Below are positions 26,131 through 38,818 of a DNA stretch of 64,000 nt, one piece after another (positions within the stretch are counted from its first letter, which is position 1; the number at the start of each line of letters is the position of its first letter). The stretch spans positions 64,823 through 128,822 of the forward strand of contig WBMV01007393.1 of assembly GCA_013396655.1 (NCBI GenBank), given 5' to 3'. A model generated the notes under the pieces. The model had not been told where the DNA came from. It ran no database searches and saw nothing but the letters and a program-made list of their open reading frames with translations. Position numbers and translations under genes: made by a program. Source of the DNA: Campylorhamphus procurvoides. Lineage: Eukaryota > Chordata > Aves > Passeriformes > Dendrocolaptidae.

Positions 26131-28574
26131 GCTATACCGCGTGCTCTCTCTTACTTTCCGTGTCAAGGACTCGCTGTCTAGGCTGTTCTCCCGCTGCGGG
26201 CGAGTGCAGTCTGTGGACATCTGTGACAAGCCAGGGCCGGGAGAGAAAAAAGAGAAGCCCACGTCCAAATTCTTCGACCGCAAAACTGTAACGGTAAAGC
26301 TCAGGGGGCAGAGGAATACTGATGCTTTAGGGGGAAAACTGACAAGCACTGAATGGTTCTGTTTGGAACATGAGATACGGGAAACCATTTTGGGACATCG
26401 GGTGACATGGTTACATGTTTAAATTGACATTATCTCGGTTTTTTGCTATCTCGCTGCTACTTGTGGTTTGATTTTCATTTCATTTGTCCTGCAGCTCCTT
26501 GCTGCATCACCAATTTCCCCAGCATATCTGACTGACCTGTGGGTGTCTTTTTCTTTTAGGGGTTTCAAGTAGCATACGTGGTGTTCAGGAAACCAGCAGG
26601 TGTCCAGGCAGCCAAGGCTCTGTCACAGGAAGGTCCCTTGCTAATATCAACAGAGAACCACCCTGTGAAAACCGGCATTAGCAGTATGTTAGCCCTAGCT
26701 ATCTTTCTACTACCTAGTGCCAAGGAAGAACCATACTCATTCCTTTCTGAATCCTACCCTGCATGTCCCGTTTTGTACTAAGCTGGGAGATACTGACTGT
26801 TTTGTTGTCCTGCTTTTATTATTTACAAGGTAGCAATCTTATGTACTGGGTGTTGTAGTCTGGCCCAGTGACCCTATGGGAGAATGGGGTTGCTTGGGGA
26901 GGGGGTTTTTGCCCTGACATCTTTTCAGTATCACATATATTCAGAGATACTGTCTGCATCTTGTCTCAAAATGGAATCCAGACTCACTAACAAGCACCAG
27001 ACAGATGTCTGTCAAGAGGGCAGCACTTCAGATATAACCCCTTGACAGGAACCCAGCCCTGAGTGTTGCACTCCTTGGGGTGAGGGTAGCTTACTACTGC
27101 CTGGGAAAGCTGCAAACTCTTCCTGTCACTTACTGGCTGTGCCCTCAGCTGCAAGTTGTTTGATCTGTTGCTGTGGGGAAGCCGAACAGAAATGGCAACA
27201 GAGTCCTTACCCCACAGTAGTTCACTCCAGAGCTGCCCAAAGGCATCACATTAAGGCCCACTTGTAACCAGCTACTACTGACCTGTGCCCTGTCTTGTCT
27301 CAGAGTGGATCGCCAGCTATGAGGCATCCATCGTGAATCCGAAGGAGCTTAAGGCTGAGGTGGATGCCTACATGCAAGATTATGACAAAAAGATGGCAGA
27401 GGTGAGGCCAGGCTGGGGAGGGAACCCAGCTAAGCAGTTTGTTTGGGGGAGAGGAAGAGGCATTTCTCAGTGCCCCAGCCACAGTGGAAAAGGTAGAGGG
27501 TCCCACTGTTTGGCAGAGGTTACTTTAACCTGGTTGCTGGTGGGAAGTCAGGCCCTGGTTTGATCTGCAATACCTGACCCCCCTACCCAGGCCTTACAAA
27601 TAAATTGGGTCCTGGCTGGCATGCAGTGTTGTGACTGAGAGTTGAATGCCTGCACCCCTCATCCCACACCTTCCTTTAAATCTTGTGTGGAAACAGGAGC
27701 TGTAGCTTTGCATGTGTTTAAGCAGGGGCTGTGAGTGACCTGTGCATCAGGCTGGCTGGCAGCCTGTCTGCGTGCACTGCGTTGTCTCACCCTCCTGTCT
27801 TCACAGGAAGAAGCCAAAGCAGCTGAGGAGGAGGGTGTTCCAGATGAGGAGGGCTGGGTGAAAGTTACACGAAAGGGACGGAAGCCTGGCCTGCCCCGGA
27901 CAGAGGCTGCCAACCTGCGGGTGCTGGAGAAGGAGAAACAGAAAAGGGCCCGTAAAGAGCTGCTCAACTTCTATGCCTGGCAGCATCGTGAGACCAAGAG
28001 AGAGCGTGAGTGTCTGAGCCTCCTCCTGTCCATACCTGTGTCTTGTCTCATACTATGGCTCAAAGAGCATACTTCTCCTTCAGGGGAGGCTACATCCAGC
28101 TGCCAGTGAACAGTTGGCTGGGTCGGTGTGAATGGCCTCACCAGCTCTTGGGAGGCCTCTTGCCACCACCTGTCCTAGCAAGGGATGCTGGAATATTTTA
28201 TCAGAAAGTGTGCAGGTCATGGTTTTGCAGTAGAAGTTGTCTGCACAAAGGCAGCCATTGAAGGGGGAAAATAGCCAGTTTCGTCCCCAAGAGGGAGCTG
28301 CAGCACTGCCGGAGGTGAACGGCCAGAGCCCTGGCTTGGCACTCGGCCCGGGTGTAAAAGGACCCGCTCTGGGAAGTGTGTGTTTGCAGCTGTTGGGACT
28401 GAGCCCCTCCTGGTGTGTGGAAGTGAAGCTCCTAAGAGAGGGAGATCTGCTACTCCCATGTGACCTGTTCTTTTTCTCCATGTTTTAGACATTGCCCAGT
28501 TGAGGAAGAAATTTGAGGAGGACAAGCAGAGGATTGCACTGATGCGAGCCCAGCGCAAGTTTCGGCCGTACTAA
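25514..28574 (+). CDS. RRP7A: RRP7A, ribosomal RNA processing protein 7 homolog A
   Basis: Nucleolar factor of the small-subunit processome (UtpC/CK2 branch), needed for 18S rRNA maturation. Seven exons: 25514-25565, 25884-26026, 26168-26293, 26560-26683, 27304-27401, 27807-28005, 28489-28574; all phases match and give 275 residues against 280 in human. An RRM-like fold is visible, with TLFVLNVPPYC (RNP2-like) in exon 2 and GFQVAYVVF (RNP1-like) in exon 4. The Rrp7 C-terminal domain follows: an acidic stretch then EEGWVKVTRKGRK in exon 6, and the QLRKKFEEDKQRI helix ending in RKFRPY in exon 7. The start is the first ATG, in strong context (AAGATGG). Residues 1-17 differ from mammals. Intron 1 carries a minisatellite that copies the donor site. 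RRP7A and SERHL2 read tail to tail. Confidence 0.97.
25555..25850 (+). repeat. 40-bp minisatellite spanning the RRP7A exon 1 donor
   Basis: About seven copies of a GC-rich unit, GGGGTACACGGGTGAGG followed by GGGCACCGGGAGCGGGGCTGGA, starting near 25555, 25595, 25635, 25666, 25728, 25769 and 25809. The first two steps are exactly 40 bp; later copies are shortened or diverged. The first copy contains the end of exon 1 and its GTGAGG donor, so each copy carries a duplicate of that donor. The N at 25682 lies within the array. Confidence 0.9.
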
Positions 28575-28975
28575 GTTGTGCTGAGCTGTTCCTCGGGTGC
28601 CTGTGCTGGAGAGGGTGGGAGAGATACCTACTGACTCCATTTGCCAAAGGATTTTAAGGAATTGAGGCAGCTTCGGGTTGTCTCTGCCCTTGGATCTGAA
28701 ATGGGAGATCCCAGGAACTGCTGCTGGAGAGCAGTTCCCTTTACTCACTCCAGTATCCTCCTGCTCTCCTGGCTATCATTCAGCCCTGTGACACGACTTC
28801 CCACGGTGCTCTTGTCAAGGGGGCTGAAGCACATCCTGTAACAGCGTGTATTTCCCTGCCACCTAAGGCTCTCCTAAAGCTTGGTGAGAACTGAGATTAA
28901 CCTAGCACAGCCTGTGCAAGGGCAGGGAATGGCCGAAGAACTGCAAATAAACTGCTGCTATATTCTCAAAACATG
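28575..28975 (+). terminator. RRP7A: RRP7A 3' UTR and poly(A) signal
   Basis: About 370 bp of 3' UTR ends at a canonical AATAAA (28946-28951). The region from there to the opposing SERHL2 signal at 29868 (about 900 bp) holds no gene that I recognise; its open frames overlap on both strands without splice support. Confidence 0.7.
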
Positions 28976-29862
28976 GGAATGGTTCTCCCTCCCTCCAGGT
29001 CTGCTGCGGCGGACAGTTTCTTGTGTGCTGGGGTGGCAGTAAAAGCCATGGCTTGTAAGCTGGTGCTCCTTTCCATGTTTTATCTGGGGGTAAGAGGAGG
29101 GAAGTTCCTTGTAACCCATTGTCACGAGGAAAGATCAGTCATTTGGTACAGAGCCTTACCCCTTCCCTCAGTGATTCCCTCCCTGGCAGCTCCCTCTCAG
29201 CCAGGTGTTGAGTTGCCCAGTCGTCCAGCTGTGCGTGGAGTTCTGCAGCCATGTCTGGGCCATAGGAAACTTCTTATGTCCGGCACTGTCTCAAGAACAA
29301 GTGGCACTCTGAGCAGCCTGGCCTTGGAACGAGAAACCAGATTATCGAAGGCCTGTTTCCACTTGTCACCAGCCCACAGAAGGCAGGTAAGGGTGGCAGC
29401 AGGCACACCTAGGTGCGGGTCAGTGCTTCTGTACTGCTCTTATAACATTTGTGCAGCTTTGGACTTAGGTCACCCCAACATACTCTGTAATCAAAGAAAC
29501 CCACCCAGCCTCAGGCTTTTACACATTTATTTTACTGCCTGCAGTCTTGATGCAGATGTAACCATGAATGTAAGGTGGAAATGCTGGTAAATTCCACAGA
29601 GCTGATTTAAAATGGATTCACCCTTTCCTAGAAAACCCACTGCAAATACAGTTTGCATTGCCTGTGTTGCTGCATCAGTTGGCTTTTTGCATCAATTTAA
29701 CTGGGAGGCAGATCCTTAATATGCCCTAAGGCAGACTGTGTAAAACTTGCTGCCTCCTATCCTAAGATATGTTTTAGCTGCTTGGGTGAACATCCCAAAA
29801 GAGAAAGGAGGTTCACTCTTCTATTGAGTCAAGAAGACAGATTTAACCTTAGGAGATTAATC

Positions 29863-29868
29863 TTTATT
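29863..29868 (-). terminator. SERHL2: Probable SERHL2 poly(A) signal
   Basis: AATAAA on the minus strand, 328 bp past the SERHL2 stop. A second candidate lies further on at about 29523-29528. It faces the RRP7A signal, so the two genes end convergently. Confidence 0.55.
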
Positions 29869-30195
29869 TAGGGCAGAAATCATCATCTCTGCCAACTTTT
29901 CCATAATTAGTAGTTCTAGCTGCTAGAGGATTAGTGACATTCTCTAGCATTTATTAAAATGGCCTTCTGTGCTCAGGTGAGCTCTTATTTCAGCTGATTT
30001 CTGAAAACCAAGCAGCTTCCACAGTAGAACAGAGACACTGGCCCTCTGAGCTGAGGTCCCTGTGGAAGTAAGTGGAGAAGCAGAACACTTCCCTGGTTTT
30101 GCAGGAGGCATAATCCTGGGAGGATGCGACAGTTCTGCCAGAGCCTGGTTTTTAGCTCCCAGTTCCCCTGGACTGCTGCAGCCGTTGGGAGCTTT

Positions 30196-33100
30196 CTAGA
30201 GTCTAGCTCTGGTGTTCTGCACTGTCAGGAAGTTGCTGATGATCCCAGACACCACCTCGGGCTCGTTCAGGTGCACAAAATGACTCCCAGGCACCTCTAC
30301 TAGTTGGATGTGCTGGAGGGAAAGGGCACAAGATGTGGACCAGGAAAGTGTTCACTCAGGCAAACTGCTTGCTGTGTGACACTCATGGGAAGTGGCAGGG
30401 GCAAGGGAGGCAGGACAGGGATGGGAGGACCAGGGAAGGTCTGGGTCCAGAGGGCACTACTAACTTGGGACTTTGGCAGGAGGGACAAAGTTGACTTCCT
30501 CTCAGCATGAGGGCTGTGCCTTTCAGGACAGGTCACCTGCTTGGGGGTGTCCACCAAGGTGAGCTGCTTCCCAGCTGCTGCTCCCAACTCGGTGGCACAT
30601 AGAGTAGAGATGCAGGGATGGAGTTTGTTCTCACCTCTTTGAGGGTAGACTCGAATGCCTCCCGCAGGGCTTTCACAAAGTGATTTCTGCTGTGTAACTT
30701 GTGCGGTACCAAAAGTCCATCTTGTGATCTGAAAAGCAACAACAAGGCTTAGTACAGCAGTGTGCCCCCATTTGTCTCTGCTGATGTCCTGGACAGAAGC
30801 AGTGTCCCCAAGATAGTGGGTGAGGGTGACAGACCCAGCTGTTCTTTCTGGGTCGTTTGTAAGCAGCATGGTGACAATGTCATATGTGGTGGGCAGAGCA
30901 CAGCTTGGCTAAGCAGTTATTTTCTATCAATCTATGTAAAACCTTGGGTGACTGCCTAGTAGTGTCAGAGTGGAGACTAGTTAGATTGTCCTCCCACGGG
31001 TGTCTCTAACTGGTCTGACAACATCACTCCCTGCCCCCATTCTGTCTTCCACTCGTTACTTTGTCCTTCCTCACAGCTTCCACACCTCCCTGCTGTCTTT
31101 TCTGCCCCTCCATGATGCTGTTTACAGGGTGTGCCCTGTTTGGAAAGGAAGATACCAGGGCAGTTTCCTAGGAGAAGCCAGCATTAGACCTCCTGCAGAG
31201 CTAAGATCATGCTGTCTCCTCCCGTGCTGCAGGTGCTGAGGCAAGGTGACATCCCAGGCTCAAAGGCCCCTATATGGCCTAGAGGGCTTGGCCTCATCAT
31301 GACGTTACATTTCTGGACAAGAAGGAATATCCTTAAGCTCTTCTGATACTATTAACAGATCAGGGAAGCCAAAACTGCACCTCATTTCTCTCCTACTAGC
31401 ACTTCTTGTTTTCCTAGACAATTTTTTAATAGCATCACACAAGCCAAACTAGCCAGACCCCTGTACACCTTGCCCTCCAAGGAGATGGGAAAAATGCAGA
31501 GGAGGATTCACAGAGCAAGCTATGCATCCAAACAGCTTAACAGCTCTGGGGGCCCTGCACAAGCCACTGGCCACATCCCCAGTGGTTCTTGCCCCAGGTA
31601 CCACAGGGGAGACCTGTCAGGAGCTTGGTCAGTCTGGGGGCTCCAGGACCAGCTCAAGGAGGTGGAGGCTGGAGTAATTTCACCTGTTTGCTCAGGCAAG
31701 AGGTTTTGGGGTCTGGAGGAGGGGGCAGGCTGTGTTGCTGTCCCTGTGGTAGAGTCAGGTCAGGACAGCAAGTTGGAGTGGTGCTGTAGAAGGTCATGAA
31801 TATGCCAGGATGGCCCCTTGCTGTAGGGCCAATGACAGCATGAAGCCAGGAGCATGGGGAAGATGGGACAGGAGTAGCATTTCCTCAGTTAGCTTTGCAC
31901 CAGGGAGACCCAGCCTGAAAGCAATGTGCCGGGCTGGGAGGATGTTCCAGTTTCTCCCTACCTGTTGGAGGAGCCTGCCTAATGCAGGGCAGTAGCGGGA
32001 AACTGGGAAATACTTCTCATATGTGAGGCTGTACTGTTGTGCCAATTAGTCAAAGATCTGGGTGACTGCTGTAGAGGAAGGGGTAGCACAGGATTCCTTC
32101 AAAGCCTTCATTGCTTCCACTGAGGGAGGTGGCAAGGGTTGGTTTGGCTTGTGCCTCACTCACATAATGATGAGAACACGATCTTGGATCTTCTGCAGGA
32201 GCTTCACACACTGATCCACTGTGAAGTACTCTCGACTCTGCTGCAGGTGCAAAGAGAAGGAAAGTGGCAGAGGTTAGGGACAGCAGCTGAGGCCAGAGGG
32301 CGTCCCCAAGCCCTCCTGCTCTAGCAGCTCTGAAGGCAGAAGTAGCTGTGGCCCCAAAGCTTCCATGCTGGGACATGACAAGAATCCAGGGCTGTGCACA
32401 GGAGTAGCTGGCTCTGCAAAGGCTCCTTCTGTCCAGCTGCATTTCAGGGCTGCCAACTGAACAACACTGCCTGCTGGGATGCAGCACATATGGGAATGAT
32501 CTCATAGCAAAGCTTTAAAATCATTTTACTAAAAAGGACACAGTGCACTACTCTGGATTCCATATCCTGGCAGTAGCACAGGTACTTGAGGCCCTGTTTG
32601 CCCAAAAGTGGCACAAAACTATCAAAACACCAAATGTGAAGACTTCAGTTTCTTCCCCTTCTTATTTGGGTCACCTGACAAAGAAGCTGACAGAAAGCAT
32701 CCATCCGTCTGCTGCCTGAAAGGTTATAACAGCAGGAAAATGTGGCCAGGAGGCCCTGGGGCAGAGGAACTTCTAAAAAAAAATCAGTAACATTTTCCAG
32801 TGACTGTAAGCTGAGTCAATGATCGAGTGCAGGCACTTTTAACAGCAGCATTTAAAGGAGATGTGGGAATTAGGAAAGCAGAAAGTAAACAGCTGGGTGG
32901 AGGCAGAGCCTGGGCTCACTGAGCAGGCCTCCACTATGTCTGAGTTTTCTGTAAGCTCAGGGCTCAGAAATAGCAGGGGGCACATCAGAAGAGCAATGCT
33001 CACCATATGGGCTCTCATGTCTCTGTTATATACCAGCCCTGAAAAGAAAAAAACAACAGGTTTTCATGTCTCATAGGAGCAGGAATTGTTCCCATTTTCC

Positions 33101-36100
33101 TTGCTTTTGGGGTCTGCCCAAGACTTTTCTGACACAGGAAGAACAGGATTAATTCAGATTTGTCCTTTTTTTAATTTATTTTCTTTAGCCATTCTAGGAC
33201 TCAAGAACCAATCCAGTTGCTGGGAACAGAGAGCTCTGCCTCCAAACTTAATTGATCCCATTCAGGCTGTGTAAACTTTTAGCTAGGGCACCCTGTATCC
33301 CACAGAAGACAATGGCTATTGGCACCAGTGCCTTCCCACACCCAATGCTGGCCCAGCACCACACAGCCCCTTACCAGCGGGTGTCTCAGTTGCTCCTCGC
33401 TGCAGCAGGATTGCTCCACCCTCTGCCGTCAGATGGCTGTTTGCTTCTAAAAGCCTGAGGGAAAAGGGAGGAAGCAAACCAAAAATGCCATGACAAGGTG
33501 ACACCAAGCTGTCAGGCTGCCCCAGAAAGGAGCAGGAAGAAGCAGCAGATGCAAAAGGTCTTGCTGAGATTCCAGAGGAGGACTTGAAAGAGGAAGTGCA
33601 GGGACAGTTTCCCTTTCTCATTTGTGCAGCCATAACTCTGTCTCAGTGAGGGCAGGCAGCAAATGAAGAGGAGGGATGGGAACCCACCTCTGCAATGCTG
33701 CTTCGGGGCTCCGTGCTTTGGGAGTTTGCTGCTTTGCCTCTAGACTCAGTAATCTGTCAATCACTCTCCGTTTAGATTTCAGCCATGCCTCAGTGTCCTG
33801 AAACACAAAGAGGGAGGAAAGAAGAGCAACCCCTCCCTTCTGAATCATTTTCCCCACTATCACAGGGTAGAAGAGGGCATTTCACCCTTCAACATCCCTC
33901 AGAACTGGTACTGGTTATCGATAGCATATTAAAAAATGTCCATTTCTGGGAAACAGAGTACTTCAATACTGCTGTAATGAACTCACTTTTTACCCTTACA
34001 ATCTTTTCTAACCCTCCCTACCTCACTTCTGGGTTGAGGACAACTGCCCAAAATTTGGTATCTCTAACCCAGGGCTTCTGTCCCACTTCTGCCAGCCAAA
34101 GCTCCAGCATCTGATAGCAATGATGACAGGTTGGGAATGTAGCTTTATGTCTTGCCAGGAACAGAAAAAGAAATCCACCAATCTTGCACCCAGGTCACCC
34201 AACATGCTGTTGGCAAAAAGACAACTTCCTCAGCTGGTGGCTGTCTGGACAGAGGTTCCACTTTCCTTTGTACGAGGGCATAGCACAGACAAGCAAATTT
34301 CAGGGCTATGAAGGATATGGAGTACTACCAAGTGTCCCCCAAGGGCCACCCTAAGCAGGGACCTCAGTCTGTGCAACAAGGAGCAGATCAGTGCCTGCCA
34401 AAAGGAAGAGTCCTGGGACTTGCGTGACCTGCCAGGAATTGGTCACATCAGTGCTTTATCTGAACAAAGGAGACAAAGAAAAAAATCATCTCTTTTTGGT
34501 TTTAAAAAAAAGTGAAGGGGAGGACACATGAAATTCTAACCTCTGGAGCTAGCAGAAAGCCAAGACTTTCCAGCAGGATCAGCTTGTCCACCATCTCAGG
34601 ATAAAGGAAACAGAACTGAGGAGAGATGAAACAATATGAGAAAGAAAAGCTGAGCACTGAGTGATGTCTTTATCCTACTACATGGGAGAGGGGGGCAGGG
34701 ATGGGCCTTTCCCTAGATCCAGGTCCCATGCTGTCTGTCTCTTCATTCCTCTCCCAGTTGTTGTTGCAGCTGCAGAAATCAAAAACTCCTTGCAGAAATG
34801 ATGCTTTACTCACCATTCCTGCCACAGCCGCACCTGCGAAAGAGAGGAGGGTGCTCAGTTATGTACAGAACAGCCTCTAGTAACAGAAATTCCCCTTCCC
34901 CACAGCAGGAGCAGCCTCAGAAGTAAAAATGCATTGTACTACAGGACAAAGCCCCAGTACAGGGTGGAGTTTTCCCCATCAGGTAGGATGCAGTCAGAGA
35001 GCAGGGCTGTTGACTTCCTGCATTAGCCATCTTGTGCCATCCCCACCTCCCTCTCAGGCAGCAAAGGCCACGAGGAGTTACTAGTTAAAATGTTATGGTG
35101 TGAGCTGCAGCCAGAGCAGCCCTGAGGAGCAAACCCCACATCACGGCAAAACCAAATCATGTTCCAAGCACAAAGGGATAGAGCCTGGAGTCCAGTTCCC
35201 CTCAGCAAGCTTTATAGCCCACCAAGATGGGTACTCTGTTCCCAGGCTTTGTGGGCACCAGGCAGGAAGGCCTGCTGTGAATGCTCCTGCATAGACCACC
35301 CCTCTGCCCATCACTTTTCCCTCCTTGGGGTGCAGAAATGCCCACAGCAAGAGTTATCACTGTTTATACTACAGAGTATTGAAAGCAGAGGCATTTCAGG
35401 CAAGGGCACAGATATTTGAATCATTCAAGCAGGAACCTGGTACTTGACACAATATAATAAATATTCCAACCCAGCTCTTAGCAGCATGTCTTGTAAGTTA
35501 ATTATCTACTCCTATTTCCATGAATCTCGCAGTTTACAAGGACAAGAGCCACTTACCCATACTGTGACCCATCAGGGTGAACCGTCTCCACTGCAAGGCT
35601 AAGTGGCAACAGACAAAAACAGATAGTGCTGCATTAGAAACCAGAGCAGCAGCATCTTGCTGTTTCTCCAGCAACATGGGTCCCTTCTACCAGGAGGGCT
35701 TTTGCACTGCTTAATTTGCTTCTTAATCCAGAAACTAGGTGGCTAAGTAGGCCAGTTTTAAAGAAAAAGAGCATTCACCACTTCATTTTTTTGGTAGTTA
35801 CGTCATGCAGCTCTCAAGCTCTATGTCAAACAAACTCCAGCAAATTCCCATTCACTGCCAGACATGAGACTGGCAAGAAGCAGAGGAGCCTAACCAAGCA
35901 GCATCTGCTGGAAGAGAGAGACCATGACAGAGCATGCTGCTGCAGGGCATTCTGCATGACACATGAGGACACAGAGCCAGGACACTGAGGAAAGTATGAT
36001 TATTCCATGTGAAAGTTTTCTACACTATTTAGCACATCAGGCTCTTCAGTCCATTTTTAGGGTATTATGAGAGGCTTATAGTAAAATACAGCTTTTTCAG

Positions 36101-37011
36101 TGCTGCCTGTCTGAAATATACCTTACTGAAAGACGGTGTTTACCCTCTGGAACATCAGAGAGCTTCTAGAAGCACTTTGTGTACTGAATAAGGGATGCAA
36201 AACTGCATGTGCCACGACCTCCCACAAGATCAGCGTAAAGACAGTTACATCAGGAGTTATTAGGAGCACAAGACTGGCTTTCAGATTTCTTTGTGTGATA
36301 TTAAAGCAAGAAGCAAGCTTCCATCAAGGAGAACCAGAAGACTCTCCAACTTACACTTAACACTTGATAGAGGTCACTGGCTGCTTACAAAAAATCAGTC
36401 TGGCAAAACTATTTAGTTGTATCCACCACTTTACCACTACTGCTTTTCTTAGTATAGAAACACTTGCTTCCCAGGGCTTCCCATCTCTTTCTCTAACAAA
36501 ACAGTGAGAAAGAGGAATGCTTATTCAGTCACAAAGCACTGGCTAACATCAAAGTGAGGAGAAGTAGGGGGAATTGATTCCATCCTGGCAGTAAATGATG
36601 CCTGCTTGTTGTAAGGAGCAGGAGCAATATAGCATCCCCTGCACAAGCATCCCCTCAAGGGTTCCTTCCAATACCCACCTGCTGCCACACGGCGCACATC
36701 AGTCACATAATCCAGGAAATGGTAGGGGCAGCCTGCAGGTCTGTGGGATGACAAACCATGGCCAGAAAAATCCATTGCCACATAATAGCAGCCTGAAACG
36801 GACAGAGTATCAAATGTGCAGCCCTGACACACAATAAGAGCCTTCCTGATGAGCCAGACCTACCTCTGGGGAGCAGTGGAATGAGCTTGTCAAAAGTGTT
36901 GGCATTGTCCAGCCAGCCATGCAAACACAGCACAGGGTGTCCCTCCAAGGGTCCCCAGGCCTTGGCTGCTATGTGGCCCCAGGGTACAGGAAACTTCAGC
37001 TCTGTGAACAT
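30196..37011 (-). CDS. SERHL2: SERHL2, serine hydrolase-like protein (alpha/beta hydrolase)
   Basis: Probable alpha/beta-hydrolase-fold serine hydrolase; family members are linked to peroxisomes and muscle growth, and the substrate is unknown. Coding exons in order: 37011-36864, 36792-36679, 35598-35557, 34833-34814, 34615-34541, 33797-33688, 33454-33375, 33038-33004, 32240-32164, 30728-30635, 30312-30196. They total 912 nt with matching phases, 303 residues (human 314). Visible: oxyanion-side HGWLDN (31-36), nucleophile elbow GHSMG with Ser100, acid probably Asp237 (SQDG), His276 (GSHFVH). The start is the ATG at 37011; the exon extends in frame to an acceptor at 37032, so an upstream coding exon cannot be excluded. 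Exon 4 is only 20 nt. Exon 9 begins at a tandem CAGCAG acceptor. A decayed second copy lies just upstream. Confidence 0.93.
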
Positions 37012-37929
37012 GCCCAAAATTGTGTGATGTCCCTAGAGAGCCACGTGGCTTGGGAGTAGGTCCCAGAGGTCTTGTTAATGGTCCAAAGCTCTGAGAAGAG
37101 TAATACAGGTCTTTAGTAACTCACCAGCCTCTTGTGGTCTTAATTAGCAGCTTGCTGATTTATAGCTCCCCAATCAACATCCCAAGCTGCCATTCCTGAC
37201 TGCCTGTTTGGGGATTCCTCCTCCCAGCACGTACTAGCAATGTTCCTAGGAAGAAATAAGCTTTCCCTATGCAGGAGGAGAAAGCCTTCTCTCTGTCTCT
37301 GCAGCAGCTGCAACCCAACCAGAAGGTGCAGGAGATCTGGCAAGAGGGAACCATGCAGAATTCCCCCAGTTAGCTGCAGTCAGCCAGGCACCTGTCCTGG
37401 ACCAAAAAGAGAGTTTGGGGAATAAGGCTGCTGCTTCCAATAGTAAACCGTTGCCACCTTGCTCTCTTTTACCTTGGTGCTTCTCATTCGCACCACCAGT
37501 CGGCACCTTTGAGAGAGCAGACGGCTCCATGCCACACAGCAGGTCACTGCTGCCACCTGGCCCACCCCTCAGGGCCAGGGACCCCGCATGGAATACAGGA
37601 TCACAACCAGACAGGCACCTGCTCGACCTCAAACCTGTCTCATTACTGCCCATCTGCCTGGCAGTCACGGAGCTACACCTGAGCTTTGCTCAAGCCCCGG
37701 CTCCTGTGTGAACCCCCCAGTACCACCCAGCCTCTGGAGACCCTCCAATGGTGGTCTGAACATTTCTCCTTTACCCCCAAGCCCTGGGGCCCCTCATGGG
37801 CCACCTGACTATCCCCCTCCCCAAGTCTCTCACGGTATATCCCCTTCCAAGTGACTTGTCTTGCGTCTCTGCTCCCTTAAATAGCTTCCTGACCCCGCAC
37901 TGCAATTAAACCACTACAGCGAGTCCCTC

Positions 37930-38660
37930 CTGACCATGAGGACAGAGGGGTCAGGCCGAGCGGGGGGGCTGCTGTCAGGGCCCTGTTGGCCGCAACCAGC
38001 CCGGCCCGGGGCTCCCCACGAGCCTGTCTGGGCTCGGCCCAGGGCGAGTCCCGGCCGTGCCGCGGCAGTGCCGGTCCGCACCAGCACCGCCCCCGGCGCC
38101 GCGGCCCTGCCGGGCCTGAGCCCGGCTGCCCTCGCCGGGACCGCTCCTGACAACCAACCTTCCCGGTGTGTCCGCGGACCTGCCGCTTCCCGGTGTGACC
38201 TGGGACCGGCCCCTTCCCGGTGTGCCCGCGGACCTGCCCCTTCCCGACGGGCCGGGCCCAGCTGGGCTCCCGCCCTGTGTGCCCCCGGCCCCTCCGGCCA
38301 GGACAGCCGGACCTTCCCCTCAGGGCGCCCCGGAGGGCCCGGCCCGGTTCCCGGCGCTGGGGAAGGGCTGTGCGGGCACTGAGCCCTGCCCAGAGCCGCC
38401 CCTGCCCCGCTCCCTCTCCCTGTCCCGCGCCGCCCCGGCCCGTCCTACCGCTCCGTGTGGCAGCACAGCCCGCACACAGCACACAGAGCACCGCACAGGG
38501 CCGGCCGCGCCCCCGCACCGCCCCGCGCCCCGCTCCCCGCCCCGCCGGCGCTGCCGTGGGGCTCAGCCGGAGGAAACACCGGGCACCGCTGTCTGTGGGG
38601 CCCGAACCTGCGGACAACCCCTGGGCGTGACAGCGAGGACTCGAAACCAGCGAGCTGCGG
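37930..38660 (-). promoter_or_regulatory. SERHL2: CpG island, SERHL2 promoter
   Basis: Dense CpG and GC-rich sequence about 1 kb upstream of the SERHL2 start codon. On the minus strand a good donor (GAGCG|GTAGGA near 38450) could close a non-coding first exon. The long open frames on both strands are a by-product of high GC. No partner gene on the plus strand was found. Confidence 0.65.
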
Positions 38661-38818
38661 GTGTGAGATGTTTTAACCGTGACCTAGGAGCTTCATAATG
38701 GCACCAAACAGGCCCAGTGCTTGACGCCAACACTGAACTTCTGTCGCTCTCTGATGGAGAGACTCTTCTGAACTGCTAACGCTTGCTGGAATCACGTTGC
38801 TCCAGGGACAAGAGTCAC

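Noticed and set aside
37877..38698. Long open frames on both strands in the SERHL2 CpG island
   Set aside because: High GC removes stop codons by chance. The proteins are Arg/Pro/Gly/Ala strings with no family resemblance.
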